Below, piece after piece: positions 7,683 to 15,826 of a DNA stretch of 64,000 nt. Origin of the DNA: Spirochaetota bacterium (GTDB lineage: Bacteria > Spirochaetota > UBA12135 > COTS27 > JAFLEE01); the NCBI GenBank assembly GCA_017302015.1, contig JAFLEE010000006.1, positions 1-64,000 of the forward strand, in the 5' to 3' direction. The position numbers and the translations under genes are program-made. The notes beneath the pieces are model-generated. The model did not search any database, was not told the origin of the DNA, and saw nothing but the letters and a program-made list of their open reading frames with translations. Positions within the stretch are counted from its first letter, which is position 1. Every line of letters starts with the position of its first letter.

Positions 7683-9308
7683 ATGACCCAAAAATTGCTC
7701 GCGCTGCTGGTGGTCAATCTGCTCTGGGGCCTCATCCCCTGGCCGGCGGCCGAACTCTTCGGCGCCTATTCCTCCTTCCTCATCGTCTATGCGCGCTTCG
7801 TCTACTCCGCCCTCGCGCTCTTGGCCGCCACGGCCTTCCTCATCGTCTGGGTCAACCGCTGCGCCAAGGCGCCCATCACCGGGGGGACCCTCGCGCGGTA
7901 TCTGGCGGCGAGAAACGACGATTTCTTCGGCCTGCCCCAATGGGTCTACCTCCTCCTCGTCGCCGTCGTCGGGTTCAACGCCCAGATCGTGCTGTTCTTC
8001 TGGTGCCTCAAGACCCTCGGGGCCATCGCCACCTCGATCGGCTTCGTGCTGGCCCTCCTCATCGCGGCGGTGGTCAATTGGGGCGCGGGGAAGGAGGACA
8101 TGTCGCGGTTCAAAGTCCTCTACCTGGGGACCCTCTTCCTCGCCACGATCATCCTCGGGGCGATGAGTCCGACCACCGCGCCGGGGGGCTCCTTCGGGCC
8201 CGGGAACCTCCTGGTGCTCCTCGTCTTCGGCGCGGTCTACGGTTTCTTCTTCGTCACCAGCGCCGCCGATCGGATGGCCCCGGAGGAATACCGGTTCCTG
8301 CGCGACGCGCCGCGCTGGGTGCTCGTGCGCACCGTCTTCAAGATCGCCGTCATTTTCCTCGTGGCCGCGCTCACGCTGCCGCCGATCGTCTGGGCCCTGA
8401 AGGCGGCGGGGCTGCGGCCCGACCTCACCGCCGAGGCGGCCCGCTTCTTGCGGGAGTGGCCCCAGTGGTGGCGCCTGGGGGTGTCGGGCAGCGGCGTGGT
8501 GCTGATCGTGCTCTGCACCATCCTCCCGACCCTCTGGTTCTACGCGTTGGCCACCTCATGGCCCAAGCAATCCTCCTTCGACCTGTGGGCGGGGGTGCTG
8601 GCGACCACCGAACCGATGCTCAACATGGTCCTCGGGCTCCTCGTCCTCCACGAGGCGTTCCCCCTGCCCTGGCTTCTCGTCGCCATGGCCCTCATGGCCA
8701 TCTCGATCCTCACCCGCTACCTCAGCGAAACCGAATCGCAGGTTTCGGGCGTGGCCCTCATCGACGCCCGCTACGATCGCGGGCGGGCGCTGATGGAGCA
8801 CCTCTACGCCCTCGGGCCGGTTCGCCGGGTGGCGAGCCTCTTGGGCGAGCACGACCTCATGGTCGAGACGCTGTGCGCCTCCTCCCGCGAGTGGGGCGGG
8901 GCGATCCAGGAGATCGCGCGGTCCCCCGGCCTCGCGGCCCAGCGGACGCTCCTGTTGACCCGAATCGAATTCGACCGAGTCGTGCCCGACGCGCAGAAAG
9001 GCGTTTCGCCGCGGACTCGGAGCGCCCGGCGCGGGGCGAACCCGGCCACTGAGGAGGATGGCATGCCCGTTCGCATCGCGAGTTTCTTGAAGGTCGAAAG
9101 CGGGGCGACCGCGGGCGCCGTCGCCGCGCTCCGGGCCCTGCCCGAGGCCGTGCGCGTGCTCTCGATCACGGGGGAATACGACATCATCGTCGAGTTCGAG
9201 GCGCCCACGCCCGAGGATCTCAACGAGGTGCTCGTGAAGCGGGTCGAGGCCATCCCCGGCATCCTCGAACTCCGCTCCCATTTCGTGACGGCCGAGTGGG
9301 AGAAATGA
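7683..9308 (+). CDS. DMT-superfamily transporter fused to two RAM (Lrp/AsnC ligand-binding) domains
   Basis: 541 residues. Residues 1-350 contain about ten hydrophobic segments in the EamA/DMT style (start MTQKLLALLVVNLLWGLIPW), expected to move a small metabolite across the inner membrane. Residues about 360-435 form an alpha/beta RAM domain, the effector-binding fold of Lrp/AsnC regulators. After a charged linker a second RAM domain occupies about 461-541 with the SITGEYDIIVEF strand. An in-frame ATG at 9063 preceded by GAGGAGG could also start the last domain alone. There is no DNA-binding domain, so the RAM domains may sense the transported amino acid or act as oligomerisation modules. 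A further free RAM gene follows 10 bases downstream. Confidence 0.82.
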   Translation: MTQKLLALLVVNLLWGLIPWPAAELFGAYSSFLIVYARFVYSALALLAATAFLIVWVNRCAKAPITGGTLARYLAARNDDFFGLPQWVYLLLVAVVGFNAQIVLFFWCLKTLGAIATSIGFVLALLIAAVVNWGAGKEDMSRFKVLYLGTLFLATIILGAMSPTTAPGGSFGPGNLLVLLVFGAVYGFFFVTSAADRMAPEEYRFLRDAPRWVLVRTVFKIAVIFLVAALTLPPIVWALKAAGLRPDLTAEAARFLREWPQWWRLGVSGSGVVLIVLCTILPTLWFYALATSWPKQSSFDLWAGVLATTEPMLNMVLGLLVLHEAFPLPWLLVAMALMAISILTRYLSETESQVSGVALIDARYDRGRALMEHLYALGPVRRVASLLGEHDLMVETLCASSREWGGAIQEIARSPGLAAQRTLLLTRIEFDRVVPDAQKGVSPRTRSARRGANPATEEDGMPVRIASFLKVESGATAGAVAALRALPEAVRVLSITGEYDIIVEFEAPTPEDLNEVLVKRVEAIPGILELRSHFVTAEWEK

Positions 9309-9318
9309 GGAGCCCGCC

Positions 9319-9579
9319 ATGGTGAGCATCCTGAGTTTTATGGTCGTGCGCGTGGGCGCCACGGAATCGGTGACCGAGGCGCTGCGGGCGATCCCCCAGG
9401 TCTCCGACGTCTACTCCATCACCGGCAAGTACGACCTCGCGGTGCGCCTCGAGGGGCGCACCAGCGAGGAGATCTTCGGGATCTTCACGGATTCCATCGA
9501 GAAGATCGAGGGGATCGTCGTGTTCGAATCGCACCTCATCATGCAGCATTGGGCGCGGGGGAGCGCTCCGGTCCGCTGA
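9319..9579 (+). CDS. Stand-alone Lrp/AsnC-type ligand-binding (RAM) domain protein
   Basis: 86 residues comprising only the alpha/beta effector-binding domain of Lrp/AsnC regulators: a VSILSFMVVRV strand, then VYSITGKYDLAVRLEG, then ESHLIMQHWA. No helix-turn-helix is present. Such free RAM proteins usually form dimers or decamers and bind amino acids. GAGGAG precedes the ATG and the gene follows the RAM-fused transporter by 10 bases, so it is co-transcribed. It closely resembles the two RAM domains at the end of that transporter, suggesting serial duplication and mixed oligomers with them. Confidence 0.85.
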   Translation: MVSILSFMVVRVGATESVTEALRAIPQVSDVYSITGKYDLAVRLEGRTSEEIFGIFTDSIEKIEGIVVFESHLIMQHWARGSAPVR

Positions 9580-9627
9580 GCCCCGCCCGCGCCGCGACCG
9601 CTCCCACGCGCGGCCATCGGCGCCGCG

Positions 9628-10404
9628 TCAGAAGGCCTGGTCCTGCGGCGATTGCCAAACGCGCACCCAATCGATGAGGAAGGAGTCGGGCAGGGCGGCG
9701 GTCGCGATGTCTCCGCCCCATTTGCCGACCTCCAACGAAAAGATGAGGTGGGAGCGGACTTCGGAGACGGGACCTTCCAGCCGCCCGGTCTCCTGCTCGT
9801 CCACGAAGAAGCGGTACCCCTCCCGGGTCCAGAGCATCGCGAAGGTATGCCAGCCCGAGTCGATACCGGCGACGACGGTATGGACGTTAGTGGATTGGTG
9901 CCCGCTCCCGTAGCCGCCCCAGTGGAGCGTGTGGTTGGCGACTCGGTCCAATTTGCCGTTGCGCAGGTACTCGAAAATATCCAACTCGACCCCGCCCGTT
10001 TGCGGCGGGAGGGCCTTGTCCATGCGATGCGGCATCATCCAGAAGGCGGACCAATGGCCGGGCTGGGTTTGGGGGCGCGCGCGGCACTCGAAGTACCCGC
10101 GGATGAAACCTTTCCTCCCGGCGGAGCTCACCCCGCCCGTGACATAGCAGTCCCCCTCCCGCCGCGTCGTGATGGCGAGGTTCCCGTTCCCGTCGAGGGC
10201 CGCGGCGTCCGCTTGATTCACGGCGTCTCGGCGCGGCCCCGGCGCCCAAGAGGACCACGCATTGGTATCAAACGAGCCGCCTGCGGGGCCCTCGAACTCA
10301 TCGGCGAAGACGAGGCGGTAATCGAGGCCTCGGATCGCCGGGGGCGGGAGGGATACGGCGGGCGCGCTGCATAACAGGACGAGGAGCGGTAGGGTGCGTG
10401 CCAT
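9628..10404 (-). CDS. Secreted glycoside hydrolase family 16 (laminarinase-like)
   Basis: 258-residue endo-beta-glucanase-type enzyme. A signal peptide (MARTLPLLVLLCSAPAVS) leads into a beta-jelly-roll catalytic domain. The retaining GH16 active site ELDIFE spans residues 140-145 (Glu140 nucleophile, Glu145 acid/base). Other seen family marks are HWSAFWMMP and the C-terminal DWVRVWQ strand. The ATG at 10404 is preferred over one 30 bases upstream because AAGGATC sits just ahead of it and it opens directly into the signal peptide. Beta-1,3-glucan (laminarin) is the commonest substrate of this motif class, but carrageenan or agar activity cannot be excluded. It probably acts in the periplasm or outside the cell. 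Confidence 0.9.
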   Translation of the reverse strand: MARTLPLLVLLCSAPAVSLPPPAIRGLDYRLVFADEFEGPAGGSFDTNAWSSWAPGPRRDAVNQADAAALDGNGNLAITTRREGDCYVTGGVSSAGRKGFIRGYFECRARPQTQPGHWSAFWMMPHRMDKALPPQTGGVELDIFEYLRNGKLDRVANHTLHWGGYGSGHQSTNVHTVVAGIDSGWHTFAMLWTREGYRFFVDEQETGRLEGPVSEVRSHLIFSLEVGKWGGDIATAALPDSFLIDWVRVWQSPQDQAF

Positions 10405-10458
10405 CGGAGATCCTTTCGGTTGTCGCGGTCTCATCGGCTGGTTTTTTTAAGCGCGAGC

Positions 10459-11979
10459 TCACATCCCCTGCATCGGCCGGTTGAGGAACCCCGTCTCCCG
10501 CCAATCCGCCGCCCAATAGCCGCTGCCGGGCTTATAGCGCGCTTTGATGCGCTCGACCAGGTCGGGCCGGCCCAACTTCTCATAGTGCTCCACGACGCGA
10601 TCGAGGCGGCCGCGCAGGTGGTAGGCCCCGCCCTCCTCGATCACCCGCATGAAGGGGTCTTCCTTCCGGTCCGATTTGAGGATCTGCTCATCGACCCATC
10701 CCTGGAGTCTCGCCAGGCCCTCGTGGACGCGTTCGGGCATCGACGGGGCCAGGTCGGCGAGCTCGTGGGGGTCGGTGTTGCGGTTGAAGAGCAGGTGCTC
10801 GGGGAACTCGCGTACGGGATCGCGGTAGGTCTTGATGAGGATGTTTTCTCCCCAGATCACCGCCCGCATGGAACTCCAAGCCGAGTTGGAAATGACCAGC
10901 GACTCCCGCCCCGCTTCCCGGCCGGCGAGGAAGGCGTCCTTGAAACCCACGGCGTCCCACTTTTCGGGCACCCGCATGCCCAGGAGTTCGACGACGGTGG
11001 CCGTGAGGTCGAATTGATAATGGAGCCCGGCGTCGACCCGGGGTTTTAAACCGGGCCATTTCACGATCATGGGCACCCGATTGGTGATGAGGTCGGCGGT
11101 CTGGTGGTCGCCGTAGATGCCCAGTTCACCCTGGTTTTCGCCGTGGTCGGAGGAGATGATGATGGCCGTCTCATCGTAAATACCCAGTTTTTTCAGGTGG
11201 GCGACGACTTTCCCCACCGCCTCGTCGGCGAACCGGATGCCGGTGTCGTAGCCGTCGATATGGCGCTTGTAATCCGCGAGGGTCTTGATCTCCCGCACTA
11301 CCCGCGGGTAGTTCTTGTAATAGTCTTCGCTGGGCCAATCGGTGAGGCGGCTCGCGGCGCAATGCTGGCCGAAATTGCCGTAGTCGCGGTCGATGCGGTC
11401 TTGGGTGATCCAGGGGGCCACGGGATCGCCAGTGAACGGGTTTCCGTAGTCAGCGGGGGTGCGGTAGGGGGTGTGGGGATCCCAGATATTGAAGTGGAGG
11501 TAGAAGTCTTTCTTGCCTTTCAGGCGGTCGAGCATGCCCAGGGCCGTGGGGGTGACCTCGGTCTGGATCTCCATGCCCCCCTTGCCGCAATCGTAGACCT
11601 CGTGGAAGCCGGCGAGGTACCACCACGAATCGTGGCGGCCGGCGAAGGAACTCACGAGGGCGTTATAGGAGCCCGCCTGCTTGAGCACCTGCACGAACTT
11701 CTTGTAGGCGTAGGTATTCCCGAAGGCGCGCCCCGGGCCCTCGGGGTAGGGATCGGCGAAGGTGCCCCCGTGGTTGAGGGCCCCGTTATGGATGCCGAAG
11801 CGCCCGTGGTGGAGCGCCGAGCGCGAGGGCAGGCAGGGCGCATCGGGGACGAAGCAGGCGTCGAAACGCACCGCCTCTTTCGCGACGGCGTCGATGTGCG
11901 GCGAGGTGTTGCGGTGGTAGCCGTAGCAGCCCAGATGGTCGGGGCGCAGGGTATCGATATCGATATAGACGATCTTCAC
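10459..11979 (-). CDS. Family S1 sulfatase, formylglycine type, no signal peptide
   Basis: 506-residue alkaline-phosphatase-fold sulfatase that removes sulfate esters from carbohydrates or related compounds. Seen: the N-terminal metal-binding strand VYIDIDTLRPDHLG; the activation motif CLPSR with Cys49, the residue converted to formylglycine; and the second metal site IISSDHGENQGE. The start is GTG, overlapping the IclR gene stop by four bases (GTGA), with GGAG upstream. No secretion signal precedes the first strand, so it should be cytoplasmic and act on imported sulfated oligosaccharides. Regulation is through the co-transcribed IclR protein. A formylglycine-generating-enzyme homologue with both catalytic cysteines lies at 57331-58098. 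Confidence 0.9.
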   Translation of the reverse strand: MKIVYIDIDTLRPDHLGCYGYHRNTSPHIDAVAKEAVRFDACFVPDAPCLPSRSALHHGRFGIHNGALNHGGTFADPYPEGPGRAFGNTYAYKKFVQVLKQAGSYNALVSSFAGRHDSWWYLAGFHEVYDCGKGGMEIQTEVTPTALGMLDRLKGKKDFYLHFNIWDPHTPYRTPADYGNPFTGDPVAPWITQDRIDRDYGNFGQHCAASRLTDWPSEDYYKNYPRVVREIKTLADYKRHIDGYDTGIRFADEAVGKVVAHLKKLGIYDETAIIISSDHGENQGELGIYGDHQTADLITNRVPMIVKWPGLKPRVDAGLHYQFDLTATVVELLGMRVPEKWDAVGFKDAFLAGREAGRESLVISNSAWSSMRAVIWGENILIKTYRDPVREFPEHLLFNRNTDPHELADLAPSMPERVHEGLARLQGWVDEQILKSDRKEDPFMRVIEEGGAYHLRGRLDRVVEHYEKLGRPDLVERIKARYKPGSGYWAADWRETGFLNRPMQGM

Positions 11980-12731
11980 GGGAGGGCTCCTTCGGCCCGT
12001 TTGCGGGCCAGTTCGAGGATTTCGACGATGTGCTTGCGGTGGGAGGGCGAGTCGTTGGCGGGGACGGCCGCCTCGGCGATGGCGTAGAGGAACGTCGCCC
12101 CGCCCGCGCGGGGGGCGACGGCGATGGCGTAGCGGCGGATGCCGTTGGCGTTCCCTCGCTCGTCGAACACCACGGCCTCGGGGTCGGTGGCCTCGATGCG
12201 GCGGCGCGCCTGGTCCCAGGTGAGGGGATCTTTCATGGCGAGGATGCCCCGGAAACGGGCCGTGTCGAGGGTGCGTTCGATGGCCTCGGGGGGCATGCGG
12301 CGGAGCATGAGCCGCGCGGGCGCGTCGAGTTCTTGGAGGGTGCGCAGGAACCCGGGTTGGGCGAGGATGCGCACCGCCTGGTCCTCGGGTTCGAGTTTGT
12401 CGTACCAGTAGAGGTCGGTGCCGCGGCGGGTGAGGAGCTCGGCGGCTTGGCCCGTGCGCGTGGCGAGGACCGTAAGTTGGGCGCGCAGAAACGCGATGAC
12501 CTCTTCGCCCCATGGGAGGTCTTTCTCGAGGCGGAAGAGGGGCCGGTAGCGCTTCCCGGCGTCGCGCAGCACGTAGCCTCGGCGTTCCAAGGTCCGCAGC
12601 ATGCGCAGGAGGGTGGCGGCCGGGAGCCCGGTTTTTTCCCTGATTTCGGCATGGGTCGCCCCGGAGCCAGGCAGGAGGCCCAGGGCTTCCAGAAGCGTGA
12701 GGAGTTTATCGGAGGGTTCGCTAGATTCCAT
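11976..12731 (-). CDS. IclR-family transcriptional regulator
   Basis: 251 residues: a winged helix-turn-helix at about 8-65 (THAEIREKTGLPAATLLRML) and a C-terminal effector-binding domain at about 75-250. IclR proteins usually bind small acids or sugar breakdown products and repress or activate a neighbouring operon. The gene overlaps the sulfatase by four bases, so one transcript makes both and the regulator very likely controls sulfatase expression. A consensus promoter and a 16-bp palindrome sit at its 5' end. The palindrome covers the start codon, which suggests autorepression. No Shine-Dalgarno sequence is visible ahead of the ATG. Confidence 0.88.
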   Translation of the reverse strand: MESSEPSDKLLTLLEALGLLPGSGATHAEIREKTGLPAATLLRMLRTLERRGYVLRDAGKRYRPLFRLEKDLPWGEEVIAFLRAQLTVLATRTGQAAELLTRRGTDLYWYDKLEPEDQAVRILAQPGFLRTLQELDAPARLMLRRMPPEAIERTLDTARFRGILAMKDPLTWDQARRRIEATDPEAVVFDERGNANGIRRYAIAVAPRAGGATFLYAIAEAAVPANDSPSHRKHIVEILELARKRAEGALP

Positions 12732-12740
12732 ATATGGAAT
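12725..12740. promoter_or_regulatory. Perfect 16-bp palindrome, candidate IclR operator
   Basis: ATTCCATATATGGAAT reads the same on both strands and spans the IclR start codon. A related half site, ATTTCATATAC on the minus strand, lies at 12751-12761 between it and the -10 box. IclR-type operators are commonly TGGAAT/ATTCCA-like palindromes. The expected transcript start is near 12753, so bound protein would block early elongation. Confidence 0.6.
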
Positions 12741-12759
12741 AAAAAATACTGTATATGAA

Positions 12760-12788
12760 ATTATAGGTCACTGCGAAACCTCTGTCAA
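12760..12788 (-). promoter_or_regulatory. Consensus sigma70 promoter of the IclR-sulfatase operon
   Basis: On the minus strand TTGACA (12783-12788) and TATAAT (12760-12765) are separated by exactly 17 bases, a perfect match to both hexamers. The -10 ends 28 bases before the IclR ATG. So strong a core promoter points to control by repression, which fits the overlapping palindrome. Confidence 0.82.
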
Positions 12789-12885
12789 GGCAACGGCTCG
12801 GGCGCTGGGCCGATTTCGAATCGTGCCGTACGGAGGGGGGCCACCTCGGATCCCGGGTGGAGAGGAGGCCCCTGGGGGGCGCCGT

Positions 12886-13563
12886 TTAAACCGCTTCGAT
12901 CCGCGGGGCGAACAAGGTTCCCATGAGCGTGCGCACCCGCGTCAGGAACCAATAGGCCCACAGGGCCGGGGATTCTGTCTCGGCCATGCGGGCGGCGACT
13001 TCGGCCTGGGGCAATTCGATCGTCTGGGTGGCGGTGATGCCGCGGCGGATCTCGGTCTGGAGGGAGGCCACCCAAGCCCCGCCCTTGGGGGCGAAGGCCG
13101 GCAGGCGATCGTGCATGAGGTGATTGCGGGCGAGGCGGAGATCGGAAGCCAGGCCCTCGTGGAGATAGGGGAGCACCCGGTGGAACTTGGCCATGGAACC
13201 CAATTGGAAAAGGTTGAGCCGGGCGAGGTCTTCCGCGTCGCGGATGGACCGCACGCCCCCCGCCGCGTGGGGATCGCGTACGGAGAGGCTCCCGTCCTTT
13301 TCCATCTTCTCCTCGAGGAGGAGCAGGAGCGATTGCTCATAGAGCACTCCGCTGACGACGCAGCAGGCTTCCCATAGGCCGAAATAATAGTTCTGGTGGG
13401 CGTGGAAGAGGAGGTCGAGGATGCGTTTGACGCGCGGGTGGGAGTCGGCGCCCACCTTCAGCCGGCCATGGGCGAGTTTGCTGCGGCGCTCCTCGGCGCG
13501 GGCGAGGGCCGCCGCATCGTAGCGCTCAGCGAGGGGGACGGGATTGGGCGGGGATTCGGCCAT
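12886..13563 (-). CDS. Uncharacterised HEPN-like helical protein, partner of the SPFH protein
   Basis: 225 residues, no named family recognised. The protein is mostly helical, soluble and without signal peptide. Residues about 135-150 contain LARNHLMHDRLP, matching the R-x4-H motif of HEPN domains, which are often RNases or nucleotide-handling folds. A DUF4145-like relation is possible. The central FHAHQNYYFGLWEACCVVSGVLYE stretch (24 residues; key residues H, Y, C-C) is the most distinctive segment. It begins 20 bases after the SPFH gene stop, with no clear Shine-Dalgarno, so it is probably translated from the same mRNA and may act at the membrane scaffold made by the SPFH protein. Confidence 0.62.
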   Translation of the reverse strand: MAESPPNPVPLAERYDAAALARAEERRSKLAHGRLKVGADSHPRVKRILDLLFHAHQNYYFGLWEACCVVSGVLYEQSLLLLLEEKMEKDGSLSVRDPHAAGGVRSIRDAEDLARLNLFQLGSMAKFHRVLPYLHEGLASDLRLARNHLMHDRLPAFAPKGGAWVASLQTEIRRGITATQTIELPQAEVAARMAETESPALWAYWFLTRVRTLMGTLFAPRIEAV

Positions 13564-13583
13564 GGGGTCGTGGTCGGCGGGGC

Positions 13584-15656
13584 TCAGGCCCCCGCCTCCG
13601 GGGTCGCGCCCTCTTTTACGGGCGCTTTCCTGACGCCGGAGATCTTGTCGGTGAGGAACGCCGAGAGGAGGCCGCCGAGGTTCTCGCCGCCCTGCACGAG
13701 GAAGTCGGGGGTGACCTTCACTTTGCCCGCGGCCACCTGCTTGGCGATCTCGATGGCCGTGACGCCCTGGGCGCCGACGGCCTTGTTCTGGAGTTCGTAG
13801 GCCTTGGCCGTCGCCTCGCCGATGGCGAGGATCTTGGAGCCCTCGGCGTCGCCCTTGGCCTTGATGCCCTTCGCCTCGCCCTCGGCGCGCAGCCGGATGC
13901 CCTCGGCGTCGCCCTCGGCCGTGCGGATGACCTTCTGCTTGTTCTGGTCGGCGATCTTCACCCCGATCTCGGCCTCCACCAGGTTCTTCTGCTGCTCGGC
14001 CTCGGACCGCGTCTTCTCGGTGGCGATGCGGGATTGCTCGGCCTTCTGCTGCTCCTGGTACATCGCCTGCTGCTGCTGGGCGATGATCTTCATGGTCTGG
14101 GTGTCCATGAGTTCCTGGGGCAGGTTGATCTGGCAGATGAGGACCGAGACGCATTCGACGTGGTACTTCTCGAGTTCCGCGCGGGTGCGCTCCTCCGCCT
14201 TCTTCTGCTCCGCCTGGCGGTCCTGCATGAAGTTCATGGCGGAGGTGGAGGAGGCCTGGTTGCGGAAGCTGGAGTCGATCATGGGGTGGATGACGTGCTG
14301 GATGAGGCCGTCGATGCTGCCGATTTTGGCCACCATATAGGGGGCCTGGTCGGGGCGCACGCGGATGATCACCTTCACCGAGACGCTGATCTCGAAGCCG
14401 TCCCGGGAGACGACCTTGAGGGGGTCGAAGCGGGTCTCCTCGCCGCCGTCCCAGTCGATGGTGATATTGGTGGTATCGATGATGTAGACGATGAAGGCGC
14501 GGCGGTTGAGGTAATAGATGCCCGGCCCGGCGACCTCCTGCTGGATGCCCCGGTAGCCCTTGGGCACGACGTAGCGCTCGATGCCCACGGAGAAGCGGCG
14601 CTCGGGCGACTCGGGCACTTCCCCCGAGGGGCGCACCTTCTCGCGGGCGGCCGTCTCGTCCACCAATTTCTTCACGTCGGCCGGCTCGTCGCCCACGTTC
14701 GAGACCACGACCGCGACCTGGCCGCGCTCCACCACCGCCACGTCGTCGAGTTCGACCTGGAACATCATCGGGTTGATGTAGTAGGTGCCCGGCTTCAGCA
14801 CGTCGAATTGGGGCCCGCGCTGGCCGCCGGAGGCGAGGAAGGCCGAGGCGTTCTGGAAATCGGCGTGCTTGGCCACCGTCTTGGCCACGTACTCGGTCTC
14901 GGGGAGGGGCTCCCCGTCGCGGGCCGTCACCAGGCCGACCTTGCCGGCGGGGATGATGACCGCGTCGCGCACCTCGACTTTAAAGAGATCGGTATTGATG
15001 CGGTAGGTGCCGGGGAGCAGGATATCGATCTGGGGGCCCTTCTGCCCCCCGTTGCGCAAGAAGGCCTCGCCGTTCTCGAAATTGGCGTGGCCCTCGGCCT
15101 TCTTGGCCAGCAGGCGCCCGGAGGCGATCGCCTGGCCGTCCATGGCGGTGACCACGCCGATCTTCCCCGTATCGATGACGATGCAGGGTTCGATGCGCAC
15201 CTTGAAGAGCGCGGGGTTGATGCGGTAATTGCCGGGGGGGAGGATCTCGATCTGGGGGCCCTTCTCGCCCCCGTTCTTCAGGAACGCCTCGCCGTTCTGG
15301 AAGGAGGCGTGGTCCTTGGCTACGGCGGCGAAGATCTTGCCCGGAGGGATGGGGTTGCCGTCGATGGACTCGAGGATGCCGATCTGGGTTTCGTTCACCT
15401 TCGTGAAGGCGACCTTCCACGATTTATAGATGAAGGGGATGACGAAATGCAGCCCCGGCCCGAGGGTGCTCGCTTGCACGCCCACTTCGCCGGCCATGGC
15501 CATCACGCGCCCCCGGGGCATGCCCTTGCCGATCCAGCGGCGCTCCAAGACCGCGATCTCCTGCCCGCCCACCACGACGAAGGACTTCAGGAGGATGATG
15601 AACAGGCCCAGGCCGATCGCGCCGTAGAAGAGGACACCGCCAACTTCAAAACCCAT
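13584..15656 (-). CDS. SPFH/flotillin-like membrane scaffold protein with threefold N-terminal repeat
   Basis: 690 residues. One N-terminal membrane segment (about 8-30) is followed by three repeats of about 74 residues (91-165, 166-239, 240-312). Each carries a GKIG(V)VT.DG-like strand, an ASFQNGEAFLxNGG-like helix, and a KGPQIDIL.PGTYRIN strand. The SPFH core is at about 365-525 (VSRDGFEISVSVKVIIRVRPDQ), followed by a long Ala/Glu/Lys-rich coiled coil to about 640. SPFH proteins assemble into large cages on membranes and organise microdomains or regulate proteases. Flotillins are normally 450-500 residues, so the repeat block is an unusual addition. It forms an operon with the HEPN-like gene downstream. 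Confidence 0.88.
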   Translation of the reverse strand: MGFEVGGVLFYGAIGLGLFIILLKSFVVVGGQEIAVLERRWIGKGMPRGRVMAMAGEVGVQASTLGPGLHFVIPFIYKSWKVAFTKVNETQIGILESIDGNPIPPGKIFAAVAKDHASFQNGEAFLKNGGEKGPQIEILPPGNYRINPALFKVRIEPCIVIDTGKIGVVTAMDGQAIASGRLLAKKAEGHANFENGEAFLRNGGQKGPQIDILLPGTYRINTDLFKVEVRDAVIIPAGKVGLVTARDGEPLPETEYVAKTVAKHADFQNASAFLASGGQRGPQFDVLKPGTYYINPMMFQVELDDVAVVERGQVAVVVSNVGDEPADVKKLVDETAAREKVRPSGEVPESPERRFSVGIERYVVPKGYRGIQQEVAGPGIYYLNRRAFIVYIIDTTNITIDWDGGEETRFDPLKVVSRDGFEISVSVKVIIRVRPDQAPYMVAKIGSIDGLIQHVIHPMIDSSFRNQASSTSAMNFMQDRQAEQKKAEERTRAELEKYHVECVSVLICQINLPQELMDTQTMKIIAQQQQAMYQEQQKAEQSRIATEKTRSEAEQQKNLVEAEIGVKIADQNKQKVIRTAEGDAEGIRLRAEGEAKGIKAKGDAEGSKILAIGEATAKAYELQNKAVGAQGVTAIEIAKQVAAGKVKVTPDFLVQGGENLGGLLSAFLTDKISGVRKAPVKEGATPEAGA
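14721..15386 (-). repeat. Three tandem coding repeats of about 222 bp inside the SPFH gene
   Basis: The DNA for residues 91-312 consists of three consecutive units of about 222-225 bases. Conserved stretches recur, for example the segments encoding GGQKGPQIDIL-type and PGTYRIN-type motifs near 15230, 15010 and 14790. The units differ enough at DNA level to be old, but spacing is regular. Confidence 0.75.
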
Positions 15657-15712
15657 ATCTGGCTCCCGGCGTCGGGTCGCGGTTTGCGGCCCGTAAAGCG
15701 ACGCCTAGAGCT

Positions 15713-15741
15713 ATTTAATGTTGGAAGGCCCGCGCCGTCAA
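15713..15741 (-). promoter_or_regulatory. Sigma70-type promoter for the SPFH operon
   Basis: Minus strand TTGACG (15736-15741), a 17-base spacer and TTAAAT (15713-15718): five and four matches to consensus. It ends 56 bases before the SPFH ATG, which has GGGAG as ribosome binding site. Confidence 0.55.
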
Positions 15742-15826
15742 TGCTCGGGACACTCCCGATCGCAAGGAGTCTGGATCGAGGCGGTTTCGGTCGCGATCCG
15801 CTGCCCGCGCCTTCCCCGCGGGGGGC

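Noticed and set aside
14721-15386. Repeat block considered as a CRISPR-like or mobile repeat
   Set aside because: The three units are in-frame coding repeats of an SPFH protein with regular protein-level conservation, not spaced DNA repeats.
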